Position numbers and translations under genes: made by a program. The notes beneath the pieces were generated by a model. That model saw only the letters and a program-made list of their open reading frames with translations, was not told the DNA's origin and did not search any database. Below, piece by piece: positions 7,824 to 16,065 of a DNA stretch of 27,773 nucleotides (its first letter is position 1; the number at the start of each line of letters is the position of its first letter). The DNA comes from T1Sed10-7 sp047921175 (GTDB taxonomy: Bacteria; Actinomycetota; Nitriliruptoria; Nitriliruptorales; Nitriliruptoraceae): NCBI GenBank assembly GCA_047921175.1, contig JBLRWQ010000041.1, positions 1-27,773 of the forward strand. The letters run 5' to 3'.

Positions 7824-8855
7824 ATGGCGAAACTGACCCTCGAGCGGGTCGCCGAGCTCGCCGGCGTCTCCCGTTCGACCGCCTCCCGTGTCATCAACGG
7901 CCAGGACGGCGTCCGCCCCGAGGTCCGCCGCCGGGTGCTCGACGTGGTCGAGCTGACCGGCTTCGTCCCCCACGCCGCGGCACGCTCGCTCGCGGGGCAG
8001 CGGTCCCGCATCCTCGGCCTCGCGATCCGCGCCACGACCGAGCAGGTCTTCAGCGACCCGTACTTCGCGGACCTCGTCCATGGCGTCTCCCAGGCCTGCA
8101 ACGACCACGACCAGACGCTCTCGCTGTTCCTGTTCCAGTCCGCGGCGGAGCACGACCAGCTGCCGGCCCGCGTGCTGCGCACGAAGCTCGTCGATGGGCT
8201 GATCGTCACCGCGACCCTGTCCGACGACCCGCTGCTGTGGCAGCTGACCGAGTCCGCCATCCCCTTCGTGGTGGTCGGTCAGGTCAGCAACCCCGACATC
8301 CCGACCGTCGACGCCGACAACGAGGGGGGCGCCCGCCTGGCGGCGGAGCACCTGCTCGCGATCGGCCGTCGTCGCATCGCGACGGTCACCGGCCCCATGC
8401 GCAGCGGTGCCGCGGCCACACGCCGTGTCGGGTTCGAGCGTGCCCTCGCTGCTGCCGGCCACCCGATCGACCCACGCCTGGTCGTCGAGTCGGACTTCAC
8501 CGAGGACGGCGCGTACGCCGCCACCCAGCTGCTGCTGGCCGAGGAGCCGGACGCGATCTTCGCCTTCTCCGACCGGATGGCCGTCGGTGTCCTGCGGGCG
8601 CTGCAGGACGCCGGGCGGTCCGTGCCCGGTGACGTGGCCGTCGTCGGGTTCGACGACCTGGCCCCAGCCCGCATGAGCCGGCCCCCCTTGACCACCATCC
8701 GGCAGGAGGTCGTGCAGACCGGGGTCCGTGCGGTCCAGCTCCTGCTGGAGCGGATCCAGCTGCCGGACGCCCCCGCCCGCCGGGTGGAGCTGCCGACCCG
8801 CCTGGTGGTCCGGGCGTCCACCGCGGTCGATGACCGGACGGGGGTGGCTCGCTGA
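7824..8855 (+). CDS. LacI-family transcriptional repressor (CebR-like)
   Basis: This is a 343-residue regulator. The N-terminal helix-turn-helix spans residues 5-25 (LTLERVAELAGVSRSTASRV), followed by the hinge helix AARSL that inserts into the minor groove at a central CG. Residues from about 60 form the periplasmic-binding-protein-like sugar-sensing domain (ILGLAIRATTE, DGLIVTA, VDADNEGGARLAAEHLLAIG, AIFAFSDRMAVG, VAVVGFDD). The start is ATG with an ideal SD six bases before it. Sites with the CebR consensus lie on both sides of the gene, upstream of itself and of the binding-protein gene. It therefore probably controls both, released by an imported gluco-oligosaccharide. Calling it CebR is inference from operator and context; the inducer is not visible. 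Confidence 0.9.
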   Translation: MAKLTLERVAELAGVSRSTASRVINGQDGVRPEVRRRVLDVVELTGFVPHAAARSLAGQRSRILGLAIRATTEQVFSDPYFADLVHGVSQACNDHDQTLSLFLFQSAAEHDQLPARVLRTKLVDGLIVTATLSDDPLLWQLTESAIPFVVVGQVSNPDIPTVDADNEGGARLAAEHLLAIGRRRIATVTGPMRSGAAATRRVGFERALAAAGHPIDPRLVVESDFTEDGAYAATQLLLAEEPDAIFAFSDRMAVGVLRALQDAGRSVPGDVAVVGFDDLAPARMSRPPLTTIRQEVVQTGVRAVQLLLERIQLPDAPARRVELPTRLVVRASTAVDDRTGVAR

Positions 8856-8895
8856 TGGGCGTGTACCGCTTCGGAACCTTCCGCTGCACCCGTTT

Positions 8896-8909
8896 CGGGA
8901 GCGCTCCCA
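8896..8909. promoter_or_regulatory. CebR-like LacI operator 4 (CGGGAGCGCTCCCA)
   Basis: The inner 12 bases, GGGAGCGCTCCC, are a perfect palindrome. The site matches TGGGAGCGCTCCCA at 13 of 14 positions. It lies 41 bases after the repressor stop and about 316 bases before the binding-protein start. Confidence 0.8.
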
Positions 8910-9080
8910 AGATGTCGATCAGATCCCCACGGACCCGACCGGCCGGGAGGCCGATGACCGTGGGAGCCCCCGAGGGTCCGCTCGGACCCCCGGCCTGAAC
9001 CCCAGATCCGCTGACCCATCACGCCGAGGACGGAGGAGTTCGGACGACCCACCGCCAGCACGACCGGGACGCGCCCAGGG

Positions 9081-9094
9081 TGGGAGTGCTCCCA
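9081..9094. promoter_or_regulatory. CebR-like LacI operator 5 (TGGGAGTGCTCCCA)
   Basis: This matches the CebR consensus at 13 of 14 positions, with one change in the centre (TG instead of CG). It is 131 bases before the binding-protein ATG. Its centre is 185 bases from that of operator 4, a distance that would allow looping. Confidence 0.8.
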
Positions 9095-9225
9095 GCAAGG
9101 ATCCGACGGGTGAGAGGGCGACCTCTCCCCGACGACGCAGCACGACAGGCCTGATCGGTGCGACCGATCGCCTGCCCGGTACCCGAGAACGCGGGGCGAC
9201 CGCCCTGCGAGGAGGAAGAGCACGT

Positions 9226-10539
9226 ATGCGACGCACCAAGCTCGCAGCGACCCTGGCGGCCTTCGCCGTGGTCCTGGCCGCCTGCGGCGGCGACTCGAAC
9301 GGTGACACGACCGACACCAACGGTGACGCTGGCGGCGACGCCGGCGGCGAGGCCAGCGGTGAGGAGATCACCCTCAACCTGTGGACCTTCGGCAACTTCG
9401 GCTACGACGAGTTGATCGAGGAGTACCAGGACGACAACCCCGGCATCACGATCGAGACCCTGATCCAGGAGTTCGACCCGCACCACGACGCGCTGATCAC
9501 CTCGATCGCTGCGGGCAGTGGCGGTCCGGACATCGCGGCGGCTGAGGTCGCCTTCATCGGCGCCTTCACCAACCAGGCCGACGCCTTCGTCAACATCCTC
9601 GACTACGGCGCCGCCGACATCCAGGACGACTACCTCGAGTGGAAGTGGAACCAGGCCACCACCCTGGACGGCTCCGCGACCATCGGGCTGCCGACCGACG
9701 TCGGTGGTCTCGCGATCTGCTACCGGATGGACCTGTTCGAGGAGGCCGGCCTGCCGACCGACCGCGACGAGGTCTCCGCGCTGTGGGCCAACTCGTGGGA
9801 GGAGTACATCGACGTCGGTCGCCAGTACAAGGATGCGACCGGTCGGGCCTTCATCGACAACGAGGGCCTGCTCTGGGACGCCGTCGTGAACCAGTCGCCC
9901 GAGACCTACTACGACAGCAACGGTGAGCTGATCTACAACGACAGCGAGCAGGTCCGCTACGCCTGGGACGTGGTCGTCTCCGCCCTCGAGGCCGAGATCG
10001 ACGCCAAGACCCCGGCGTGGAGCGCCGAGTGGAACGCCGGCATGAACAACGGCGACTTCGCGGTCCTGACCTGCCCCGCGTGGATGCGTGGCTACATCCA
10101 GGACCAGGCGCCCGACACCTTCGGGATGTGGGACGTCGCCACGGTCCCGGAGGGTGGCGGCAACTGGGGTGGCTCGCACCTGGTCATCCCCGCGCAGACC
10201 GAGCACCCCCAGGAGGCCTACGACTTCATGAGCTGGCTGCTCGCGCCTGAGCAGCAGCTTCGGGTCTTCGAGGGCACCGGCAACTTCCCGTCCACCCCCG
10301 AGGTGTACGACTCGCCGGCGATGCAGGAGTTCACGAGTGAGTTCCTGAACAACGCCCCGCTCGGTGAGATCTACGCCGCCAACGCCCTGGACGTCGTCGC
10401 CCAGAACGTCGGTCCGAACTACAACCTGATCAACCAGGAGTTCGGCGAGGCACTCAACCGGGTCTCCGACGGGTTGCAGTCGCCCGACGAGGCGTGGGAG
10501 ACCGCGATCGCCAACATCGACCGTGAGCTGAGCTTCTAG
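9226..10539 (+). CDS. ABC transporter sugar-binding lipoprotein (CebE-like)
   Basis: This is a 437-residue family-1 solute-binding protein. The signal peptide MRRTKLAATLAAFAVVLAAC ends in a lipobox (LAAC) with the lipidated Cys at residue 20. A Gly/Asp/Thr-rich linker (about 21-46) follows. The mature domain opens ITLNLWTFGNFGYDELIEEY and contains the family's GLPTDVGGLAICYRMDLFEEAGLP and a typical C-terminal EAWETAIANIDREL. It is strongly acidic. It would sit on the outer face of the membrane and deliver sugars to the permeases encoded next. Two CebR-like operators lie upstream, and a strong hairpin follows the stop. Cello- or laminari-oligosaccharides are the best guess for ligand, from operator type and downstream enzymes. 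Confidence 0.9.
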   Translation: MRRTKLAATLAAFAVVLAACGGDSNGDTTDTNGDAGGDAGGEASGEEITLNLWTFGNFGYDELIEEYQDDNPGITIETLIQEFDPHHDALITSIAAGSGGPDIAAAEVAFIGAFTNQADAFVNILDYGAADIQDDYLEWKWNQATTLDGSATIGLPTDVGGLAICYRMDLFEEAGLPTDRDEVSALWANSWEEYIDVGRQYKDATGRAFIDNEGLLWDAVVNQSPETYYDSNGELIYNDSEQVRYAWDVVVSALEAEIDAKTPAWSAEWNAGMNNGDFAVLTCPAWMRGYIQDQAPDTFGMWDVATVPEGGGNWGGSHLVIPAQTEHPQEAYDFMSWLLAPEQQLRVFEGTGNFPSTPEVYDSPAMQEFTSEFLNNAPLGEIYAANALDVVAQNVGPNYNLINQEFGEALNRVSDGLQSPDEAWETAIANIDRELSF

Positions 10540-10581
10540 CCCAGCCGGTCGGCGGCTGGGGCCCGGCGACGGGCCCCAGCC
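10540..10581 (+). promoter_or_regulatory. Intercistronic hairpin with competing arms and GCGA tetraloop
   Basis: Directly after the binding-protein stop, GGCTGGGGCCCG (10554-10565) and CGGGCCCCAGCC (10570-10581) form a perfect 12-bp stem closed by GCGA, a GNRA tetraloop. An earlier arm CCCAGCC (10540-10546) can instead pair with GGCTGGG (10554-10560). There is no T-run. A very stable 3' hairpin after the binding-protein gene is a common way to give that gene more stable or more abundant mRNA than the permease genes. Confidence 0.75.
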
Positions 10582-10637
10582 CGACCCCTCGGCCACGAGG
10601 ACGCCGCTGGGAGCTGGCGGCGGGGAGGAACCCGAAC

Positions 10638-11681
10638 GTGAGTGCAACGAGCACCGAGCTCGTCGGCGCGACCACCGACGACGAGCGCACCCGACGTCCA
10701 CGCAAGAAGCGAGGAGCACAGCACGGGCCGGCGCACGAGGAGCCCTGGGCCCCGTACCTGTTCATCTCGCCCTTCTTCATCCTGTTCTCCGTCTTCGGCG
10801 TCTTCACCCTCGCCTACACCTTCTGGGTCTCCCTGCACGACTGGAACCTGCTCGGAGGTATGAACGCCTTCGTCGGCGTCGACAACTACCTGCGCCTGCT
10901 CGACGATCCGCGGTTCTGGAAGGCGACCGGCAACACCTTCTCGATCCTGGTCCTGTCCACCGTCCCGCAGATGATCATGGCGCTGATCCTCGCGGAGATC
11001 CTCAACGACCGTCTGCTGCGCGCCTCGCACCTGTTCCGCAGCGGCCTGCTGGTCCCCAACATCACCTCGGTGGTGGCCATCGCCATCGTCTTCCAGTCGC
11101 TGTTCGCCCGCCAGAACGGGCTCATCAACGCGCTGATCCAGCTGTTCGGCTTCGAGCCCATCAACTGGCACGCCGGCCGGCTGACCTCCCACATCGCCAT
11201 CGCCTCGATGGTCAACTGGCAGTTCACCGGCTTCAACACGCTCATCTTCCTGGCGGCGCTCCAGGCGATCCCGCTGGCCTACTACGAGGCGGCGCAGATC
11301 GACGGTGCCAACCGGATCCAGCGCTTCTTCAGGATCTCCCTGCCGTTGCTGCGGCCGGCGATCCTGTTCGCCGTGGTCCTGTCGGTCATCGGCCAGCTGC
11401 AGCTGTTCGCACAGCCGATGCTGTTCGGCGCCGGCGCCGGGAGCACCAGCGGCGGGAACGACAACCAGTACCTGACCATCCTGCTCTACCTCTACGCACA
11501 GGCGTTCCAGCAGCCGTTCCGGTTCGGCTACTCGGCCGCGATCGCGTGGACGCTCGTGGTCATGTCGGCGGTCGCCGCCGCGGTCGTGTTCGGCGTCAAC
11601 GCGCTCCTCGACCGACGCGAGGATCGGGCGGAGCGTCAGTACAAGAAGGTTCGCGCATCCCGGAAGGAGGTGACCCGATGA
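10638..11681 (+). CDS. ABC sugar permease, MalF-type (CebF-like)
   Basis: This is a 347-residue inner-membrane permease with a charged N-terminal tail (about 1-35) and six predicted helices, the first at PYLFISPFFILFSVFGVF. The cytoplasmic EAA loop that docks to the ATPase is EAAQIDG at 217-223 followed by FFRISLPLLRP. The start is GTG with GGGAGGA upstream. A longer-than-usual periplasmic loop (GAGAGSTSGGNDNQY) precedes the last helices. Its TGA overlaps the ATG of the next permease (ATGA), so the two are made together. No ATP-binding subunit is encoded in the window. It pairs with the upstream lipoprotein. Confidence 0.92.
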   Translation: MSATSTELVGATTDDERTRRPRKKRGAQHGPAHEEPWAPYLFISPFFILFSVFGVFTLAYTFWVSLHDWNLLGGMNAFVGVDNYLRLLDDPRFWKATGNTFSILVLSTVPQMIMALILAEILNDRLLRASHLFRSGLLVPNITSVVAIAIVFQSLFARQNGLINALIQLFGFEPINWHAGRLTSHIAIASMVNWQFTGFNTLIFLAALQAIPLAYYEAAQIDGANRIQRFFRISLPLLRPAILFAVVLSVIGQLQLFAQPMLFGAGAGSTSGGNDNQYLTILLYLYAQAFQQPFRFGYSAAIAWTLVVMSAVAAAVVFGVNALLDRREDRAERQYKKVRASRKEVTR

Positions 11682-12598
11682 CCACGCTCGAGAAGGTCTC
11701 GACCCGCATGGACGGGCCGTCGGGTGAGGACCACGTCGTCGTGCGTGACCGCCCGCCGCTGGTACGTGGGCTGCACGCGGTCAAGCGCTCGGGGCTGAAG
11801 TACTCGATCCTCGGGTTGGCCCTGCTGGTGTCGGTGTTCCCCTTCTACTGGATGTTCGTGGTCGCCTCGAACTCCAACGCCGTCATGAGCCAGTTCCCGC
11901 CCCGGGTCATCCCCGGTCCCAACTTCCCGGAGAACGCCCGGCTGGCCTTCGAGGGCGTGCCCTTCGCCTCCGCGCTGCTGAACTCCTTCGTCGTCGCCTC
12001 GGCGATCACCGTGTCCGTGCTGTTCTTCAGCACCATGGCCGGGTTCGCCTTCGCGAAGATGCGCTTCCGCGGGCGGGGCGGGCTGTTCACCTTCGTGCTC
12101 GGCACGATGCTGGTCCCGCAGCAGCTCGGGCTGATCCCGCTGTTCATCCTCATGGGCAACTTCGGGTGGGTCGGGGACCTGCGTGCGGTGATCGTGCCGT
12201 CGCTGGTGACCGCCTTCGGGGTGTTCTGGATGCGGCAGGTCGTCGCGGGCTCCGTGCCCGACGAGCTGCTCGAGGCGGCACGGATGGACGGCTGCTCGAT
12301 CTTCGGCATGGTCCGGCACGTGGTGTGGCCCTCGGTCGCCCCCGGCGCCGCCGTGCTGGGGCTGTACACGTTCCTGTTCGCCTGGAACGACTTCCTGTGG
12401 CCGCTGGTGGTGCTCGGCAACAACCCGTCGAACCACACCATCCAGATCGCGCTCCGGACGCTCAGCGACACCTACTACGTCAACTACAGCATGGTCATGG
12501 CGGGCACGCTGCTGAGCGTCCTGCCGCTGCTGGTGACCTTCGTGCTCTTCTCCCGGCAGATGGTCGCCGGGGCCATGGAGGGCGCGGTCAAGGGTTGA
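11678..12598 (+). CDS. ABC sugar permease, MalG-type (CebG-like)
   Basis: This is a 306-residue second permease. The start ATG 11678 overlaps the previous TGA and has AAGGAGG seven bases before it, so it is preferred over the longer frame that runs back into the neighbour. Six membrane helices are evident, beginning YSILGLALLVSVFPFYWMFV. The EAA loop is EAARMDG from residue 199, followed by FGMVRHVVWPSVAPG. The C-terminal FSRQMVAGAMEGAVKG is the standard tail of this family (MalG/LacG/CebG). It forms the membrane channel together with the MalF-type partner. A 12-bp hairpin follows within the next 45 bases. Confidence 0.92.
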   Translation: MTTLEKVSTRMDGPSGEDHVVVRDRPPLVRGLHAVKRSGLKYSILGLALLVSVFPFYWMFVVASNSNAVMSQFPPRVIPGPNFPENARLAFEGVPFASALLNSFVVASAITVSVLFFSTMAGFAFAKMRFRGRGGLFTFVLGTMLVPQQLGLIPLFILMGNFGWVGDLRAVIVPSLVTAFGVFWMRQVVAGSVPDELLEAARMDGCSIFGMVRHVVWPSVAPGAAVLGLYTFLFAWNDFLWPLVVLGNNPSNHTIQIALRTLSDTYYVNYSMVMAGTLLSVLPLLVTFVLFSRQMVAGAMEGAVKG

Positions 12599-12606
12599 CC
12601 TAGCGT

Positions 12607-12641
12607 CCCGGTCGGGCCGAGAGCGATCCGGCCCGACCGGG
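12607..12641 (+). terminator. Strong hairpin between permease and phosphorylase-like genes
   Basis: CCCGGTCGGGCC (12607-12618) and GGCCCGACCGGG (12630-12641) form a perfect 12-bp stem with an 11-base loop, starting 9 bases after the permease stop. No T-run follows. It may act as a partial terminator or an mRNA-stability element that lowers expression of the two enzyme genes relative to the transporter. Confidence 0.6.
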
Positions 12642-12696
12642 GTCACCACCCCATCCCCCCTCTCACTCATCCTCCCCTGCGGAACGGAGCTCTGGC

Positions 12697-15600
12697 ATGT
12701 CTGAAGCGTCGGACGGCGCACGCGGTCGACTGGTCGAGATCGACGGGGGGCGGTGGTACCGGATCGAGGCCCTCGAGCACCTGGAGCCGTTCCTGGCCAC
12801 GGTCGCCTCCGACAGCGACCTGTGGATGTTCATCTCCAGCGCCGGGCCGCTCACGGCGGGCCGCATCGACGCGGACCGCGCGTTCCTCCCCTACGAGACG
12901 GACGACCGGCTCCACCGGGCGGTCGGCGTCACCGGGCCGGTGACGCTGCTGACGCGTGGTACCGGTGAGGACCGGGAGCACTGGCAGCCCTTCGGCCGCC
13001 GGCTCGATCCCGGTTGCACCCGGGCGATCGCCAAGCACGAGCTCGGCACCGCACTCACGCTCGAGGAGACCAACGAGCGGTGGGGGCTGCGCATCCGCAT
13101 GACCTGGGAGCCCTCCCGCGCCTTCGGCTGGGTCCGCACCGTCCGCCTCGACGACCTCGACGGCGGCGGGGCTGACGTCGAGGTGGTGGACGGCCTGCTC
13201 GACGTGATGCCGGCCGGGGTCGACGCGGAGACCGAACGTCGCGCCTCCAACCTCGTCGACGCCTACAAGCGCTCCGAGACCGGCCGCTGGGGGACCGCGG
13301 CCGTCTACGCGCTCGAGTCCGGCATCACCGACCGGGCCGAGCCGTCGGAGTCGCTGGCCGCCACGCTGGTCTGGTCCGCCGGGCTCGAGGGCGCCGAGGT
13401 CCACCTCGACGAGCGCGTCCTGGACGCCGCCTGGGACGGCCGCGCGCACGAGCCGACCGCCGTGCTGACCGGCCGGCGTGGCTCCTACCTGCTGCGCGGC
13501 GCGGTGACCGTGCCGGCCGGCGGCAGCACCGACTGGGTGCTCGTCGCCGACGCCGGGCTCGGCCACGCCGAGCTGGCCGACCGGGTCGCCGCCGCCGCGG
13601 CCCCGCAGGTCCGCGACCACCTCGCGGTCGACATCGCCCGGGGCCGGGACCGGCTGGGCGAGCTGCTCGCCGCCGCCGACGGGGTCCAGCACACCGCCGA
13701 CGAGGTCGCGGACGCCCACCACCTGTCCAACGTGCTGTTCAACAGCATGCGCGGCGGGATCTTCGCGGACGGCTACCACCTCGACACCCGTGACCTGCTG
13801 GCGTTCCTACGGGTACGCAACGCCGCCGTCCACGACGCCCACGCCGGCACGTTCAGCGGGCTCGGAGGGACCGCGACGCTGGCCGAGGTCCGCGCGGCCG
13901 CCGAGGCGACCGGTGACGCGGACCTGATCCGCCTCGTGCTCGAGTACCTGCCGCTGTCGTTCTCGCGCCGGCATGGGGATCCGAGCCGACCGTGGAACCG
14001 GTTCTCGATCCGGGTCACCGCCGAGGACGGCTCGGACATCCGCTACCACGAGGGCAACTGGCGCGACATCTTCCAGAACTGGGAGGCGCTGCTGCGCTCC
14101 TTCCCGCGCTACCTGCCCCACGTCGTCGCCACCTTCGTGAACGCGAGCACCGTCGACGGGCACAACCCGTACCGGATCTCCCGCGACGGCATCGACTGGG
14201 AGGTCCCCGACCCCGAGGACCCCTGGAGCAACATCGGCTACTGGGGCGACCACCAGATCGTCTACCTGCTGCGCCTGCTGGAGGCCTGGGACGCGGTCGA
14301 GCCGGGCGGGCTCGCGGCCTGGCTCGACCGGCCGCTGTTCACCTACGCGGACGTGCCCTACCGCCTCGCGGACCACGAGGCCATGGTCGCCGACCCGCGT
14401 GACACCATCACCTTCGACACCGCCCGGGCGGCCGCGGTCGAGCAGCGGGTCGCCGAGGTCGGCGCGGACGGGCGGCTGGTCGTCGCCGACGGCGAGCTGG
14501 TCCGGGTCACCTTCGCGGAGAAGCTGCTCGTGCCGGCGCTGGCGAAGCTGTCGGCCTACGTCGCCGGCGGCGGCATCTGGATGAACACCCAGCGCCCCGA
14601 GTGGAACGACGCGAACAACGCGCTCGCCGGCTGGGGCCTGTCGATGGTCACGCTCTACCAGCTCGAGCGCTACCTGGCCTTCGTGACCCGCGTGCTCGTC
14701 GAGGACCGGGAGGCGGCCGTCGCCGTCAGCCGGCCGGTCGCGACGTGGCTGGAGGCGATCGGGCGGGCGCTGGCCGACCACGACCCGGGGGCCGCCGTGG
14801 CCGACCCGGCCGTCCGCCGCGCCCTCCTGGACGCGCTCAGCAGCGCCGCCGCCGCGCACCGCGAGCGGGTCGCCGAGGTGTTCGACCCCACCAGCACCGA
14901 GGTGGCCCGCGACGACCTGGCGGGCGTGCTCGCCGATGCGCTCGCGCACGTGCGGGCCAGCGTGCGCGCCGGGCGGCGCGACGACGGGCTCTACCACGCC
15001 TACAACCTGCTGCAGCTGCCCGACACGGACCGGGCCGAGGTCCGCCACCTGCCGGTCATGCTCGAGGGCCAGGTCGCCGTGCTCGGCTCGACCGCCCTGT
15101 CGCCGGACGAGGTGGCCGCCCTGGTCGAGGAGCTGTACCGCTCGCCGCTGTACCGGGCCGACCAGGACACCTTCGTGCTGTACCCGGTCCCGGAGCTCGA
15201 GAGCTTCCTCGCGCGCAACCGGATCCCCGACGGGCTCGCGGCCGCCCAGCCCGTGCTGGAGCGGCTCGCCGGCGACGGCCGGGCCGGGCTGATCGAGCGG
15301 GACGCGGACGGGGGACTGCACTTCCGTGCGGACCTCGTGAACGCGGTCGCGCTGGAGCAGGCGCTCCAGGCGGCGGAGGTCGACGCCGATGACCGCGTCG
15401 CCGTGCAGGAGGTCTACGAGACGCTGTTCGAGCACCACGCGTTCACGGGCCGCTCCGGGGGGATGCACGGTTACGAGGGCATCGGGTCGATCTACTGGCA
15501 CATGGTCGCCAAGCTCCTGCTCGCGGTGCAGGAGCGGGCCATCGAGGTGGAGGACGGGGACGGGGACCCGGCCGTGCTCGACCGGTTGACCGCGGCCTAC

Positions 15601-16065
15601 CGCCGGGTCCGGGACGGGCTCGGGTTCCGCAAGGACCCGGTCACCTACGGGGCGTTCCCCACCGACTGCTACTCCCACACCCCCGCGCACGCCGGCGCCC
15701 AGCAGCCGGGGATGACCGGGCAGGTCAAGGAGGAGGTGCTGACCCGCGCCGGGGAGCTGGGGTTGCGCATCGCGGGAGGCCGCCTGGTCTGGGGCCGCCC
15801 GCTGCTCACCGACGACGAGCTGTGGGTCGACGATCAGGGTGTGCCGGCCTTCACCCTGACCGTGTGCGGCACCCCGGTCCGGGTCGAGGTGGCCGAGGTC
15901 GACGAGGTCCACGTCGAGCGCAAGGACGGCGACGTCGAGGTGGTCGCGGGTCGTGCCCTCGACCGGGATGCCTCCGCGGCGGTGTTCGACCGCGGCGGCG
16001 ATCTCGCGCGGGTCGTGATCCGGCGCGCTGCAGCCGATGCGACGGCCGCGGAGGTGACCCGATGA
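12697..16065 (+). CDS. GH94/GH149/GH161-like beta-glucan phosphorylase-like protein
   Basis: This is a 1122-residue cytoplasmic protein (no signal peptide; GGAGC six bases before ATG). It has an N-terminal beta-rich region (about 1-300) and a helical barrel with EGNWRDIFQNWEAL (452-465) and RPEWNDANNALAGWG (633-647). The WND at 636-638 corresponds to the WND of GH94 phosphorylases, whose Asp is the general acid; GH94 usually has DWND where this has EWND. Late conserved blocks are GMHGYEGIGSIYWH (922-935) and HTPAHAGAQQPGMTGQVKEE (994-1013). Length and motifs resemble the large GH149/GH161 beta-1,3-glucan phosphorylases more than the roughly 800-residue cellobiose phosphorylases. The likely reaction is oligosaccharide plus phosphate giving glucose 1-phosphate. 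Family is assigned by eye; linkage is unknown. The stop overlaps the GH3 start (ATGA). Confidence 0.65.
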   Translation: MSEASDGARGRLVEIDGGRWYRIEALEHLEPFLATVASDSDLWMFISSAGPLTAGRIDADRAFLPYETDDRLHRAVGVTGPVTLLTRGTGEDREHWQPFGRRLDPGCTRAIAKHELGTALTLEETNERWGLRIRMTWEPSRAFGWVRTVRLDDLDGGGADVEVVDGLLDVMPAGVDAETERRASNLVDAYKRSETGRWGTAAVYALESGITDRAEPSESLAATLVWSAGLEGAEVHLDERVLDAAWDGRAHEPTAVLTGRRGSYLLRGAVTVPAGGSTDWVLVADAGLGHAELADRVAAAAAPQVRDHLAVDIARGRDRLGELLAAADGVQHTADEVADAHHLSNVLFNSMRGGIFADGYHLDTRDLLAFLRVRNAAVHDAHAGTFSGLGGTATLAEVRAAAEATGDADLIRLVLEYLPLSFSRRHGDPSRPWNRFSIRVTAEDGSDIRYHEGNWRDIFQNWEALLRSFPRYLPHVVATFVNASTVDGHNPYRISRDGIDWEVPDPEDPWSNIGYWGDHQIVYLLRLLEAWDAVEPGGLAAWLDRPLFTYADVPYRLADHEAMVADPRDTITFDTARAAAVEQRVAEVGADGRLVVADGELVRVTFAEKLLVPALAKLSAYVAGGGIWMNTQRPEWNDANNALAGWGLSMVTLYQLERYLAFVTRVLVEDREAAVAVSRPVATWLEAIGRALADHDPGAAVADPAVRRALLDALSSAAAAHRERVAEVFDPTSTEVARDDLAGVLADALAHVRASVRAGRRDDGLYHAYNLLQLPDTDRAEVRHLPVMLEGQVAVLGSTALSPDEVAALVEELYRSPLYRADQDTFVLYPVPELESFLARNRIPDGLAAAQPVLERLAGDGRAGLIERDADGGLHFRADLVNAVALEQALQAAEVDADDRVAVQEVYETLFEHHAFTGRSGGMHGYEGIGSIYWHMVAKLLLAVQERAIEVEDGDGDPAVLDRLTAAYRRVRDGLGFRKDPVTYGAFPTDCYSHTPAHAGAQQPGMTGQVKEEVLTRAGELGLRIAGGRLVWGRPLLTDDELWVDDQGVPAFTLTVCGTPVRVEVAEVDEVHVERKDGDVEVVAGRALDRDASAAVFDRGGDLARVVIRRAAADATAAEVTR

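Larger units (their letters stand above)
8856..9225 (+). promoter_or_regulatory. Control region upstream of the binding-protein gene
   Basis: This 370-base gene-free stretch lies between the repressor stop and the binding-protein start. It holds operators 4 and 5 (listed separately). A weaker imperfect palindrome, CGGAACCTTCCG, lies at 8872-8883, 12 bases before operator 4. GGAGG at 9211-9215 serves the lipoprotein gene. A frame that stays open through the region is Arg/Pro-rich and not a credible protein. No clear -10/-35 pair was recognised. Confidence 0.6.

Noticed and set aside
6141..8462. 773-codon minus-strand frame over the acyltransferase and repressor genes
   Set aside because: It crosses two real genes and the operator region. 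The protein is low-complexity Gln/His/Arg/Pro.
8872..8883. CGGAACCTTCCG as a further repressor site
   Set aside because: It is symmetric at 10 of 12 bases but lacks the central CG and the TGGGA half-site. It is mentioned only within the control region.
13807..15912. 701-codon minus-strand frame inside the phosphorylase-like gene
   Set aside because: It is a shadow frame: His/Asp/Arg/Val-rich, no motifs and no SD.
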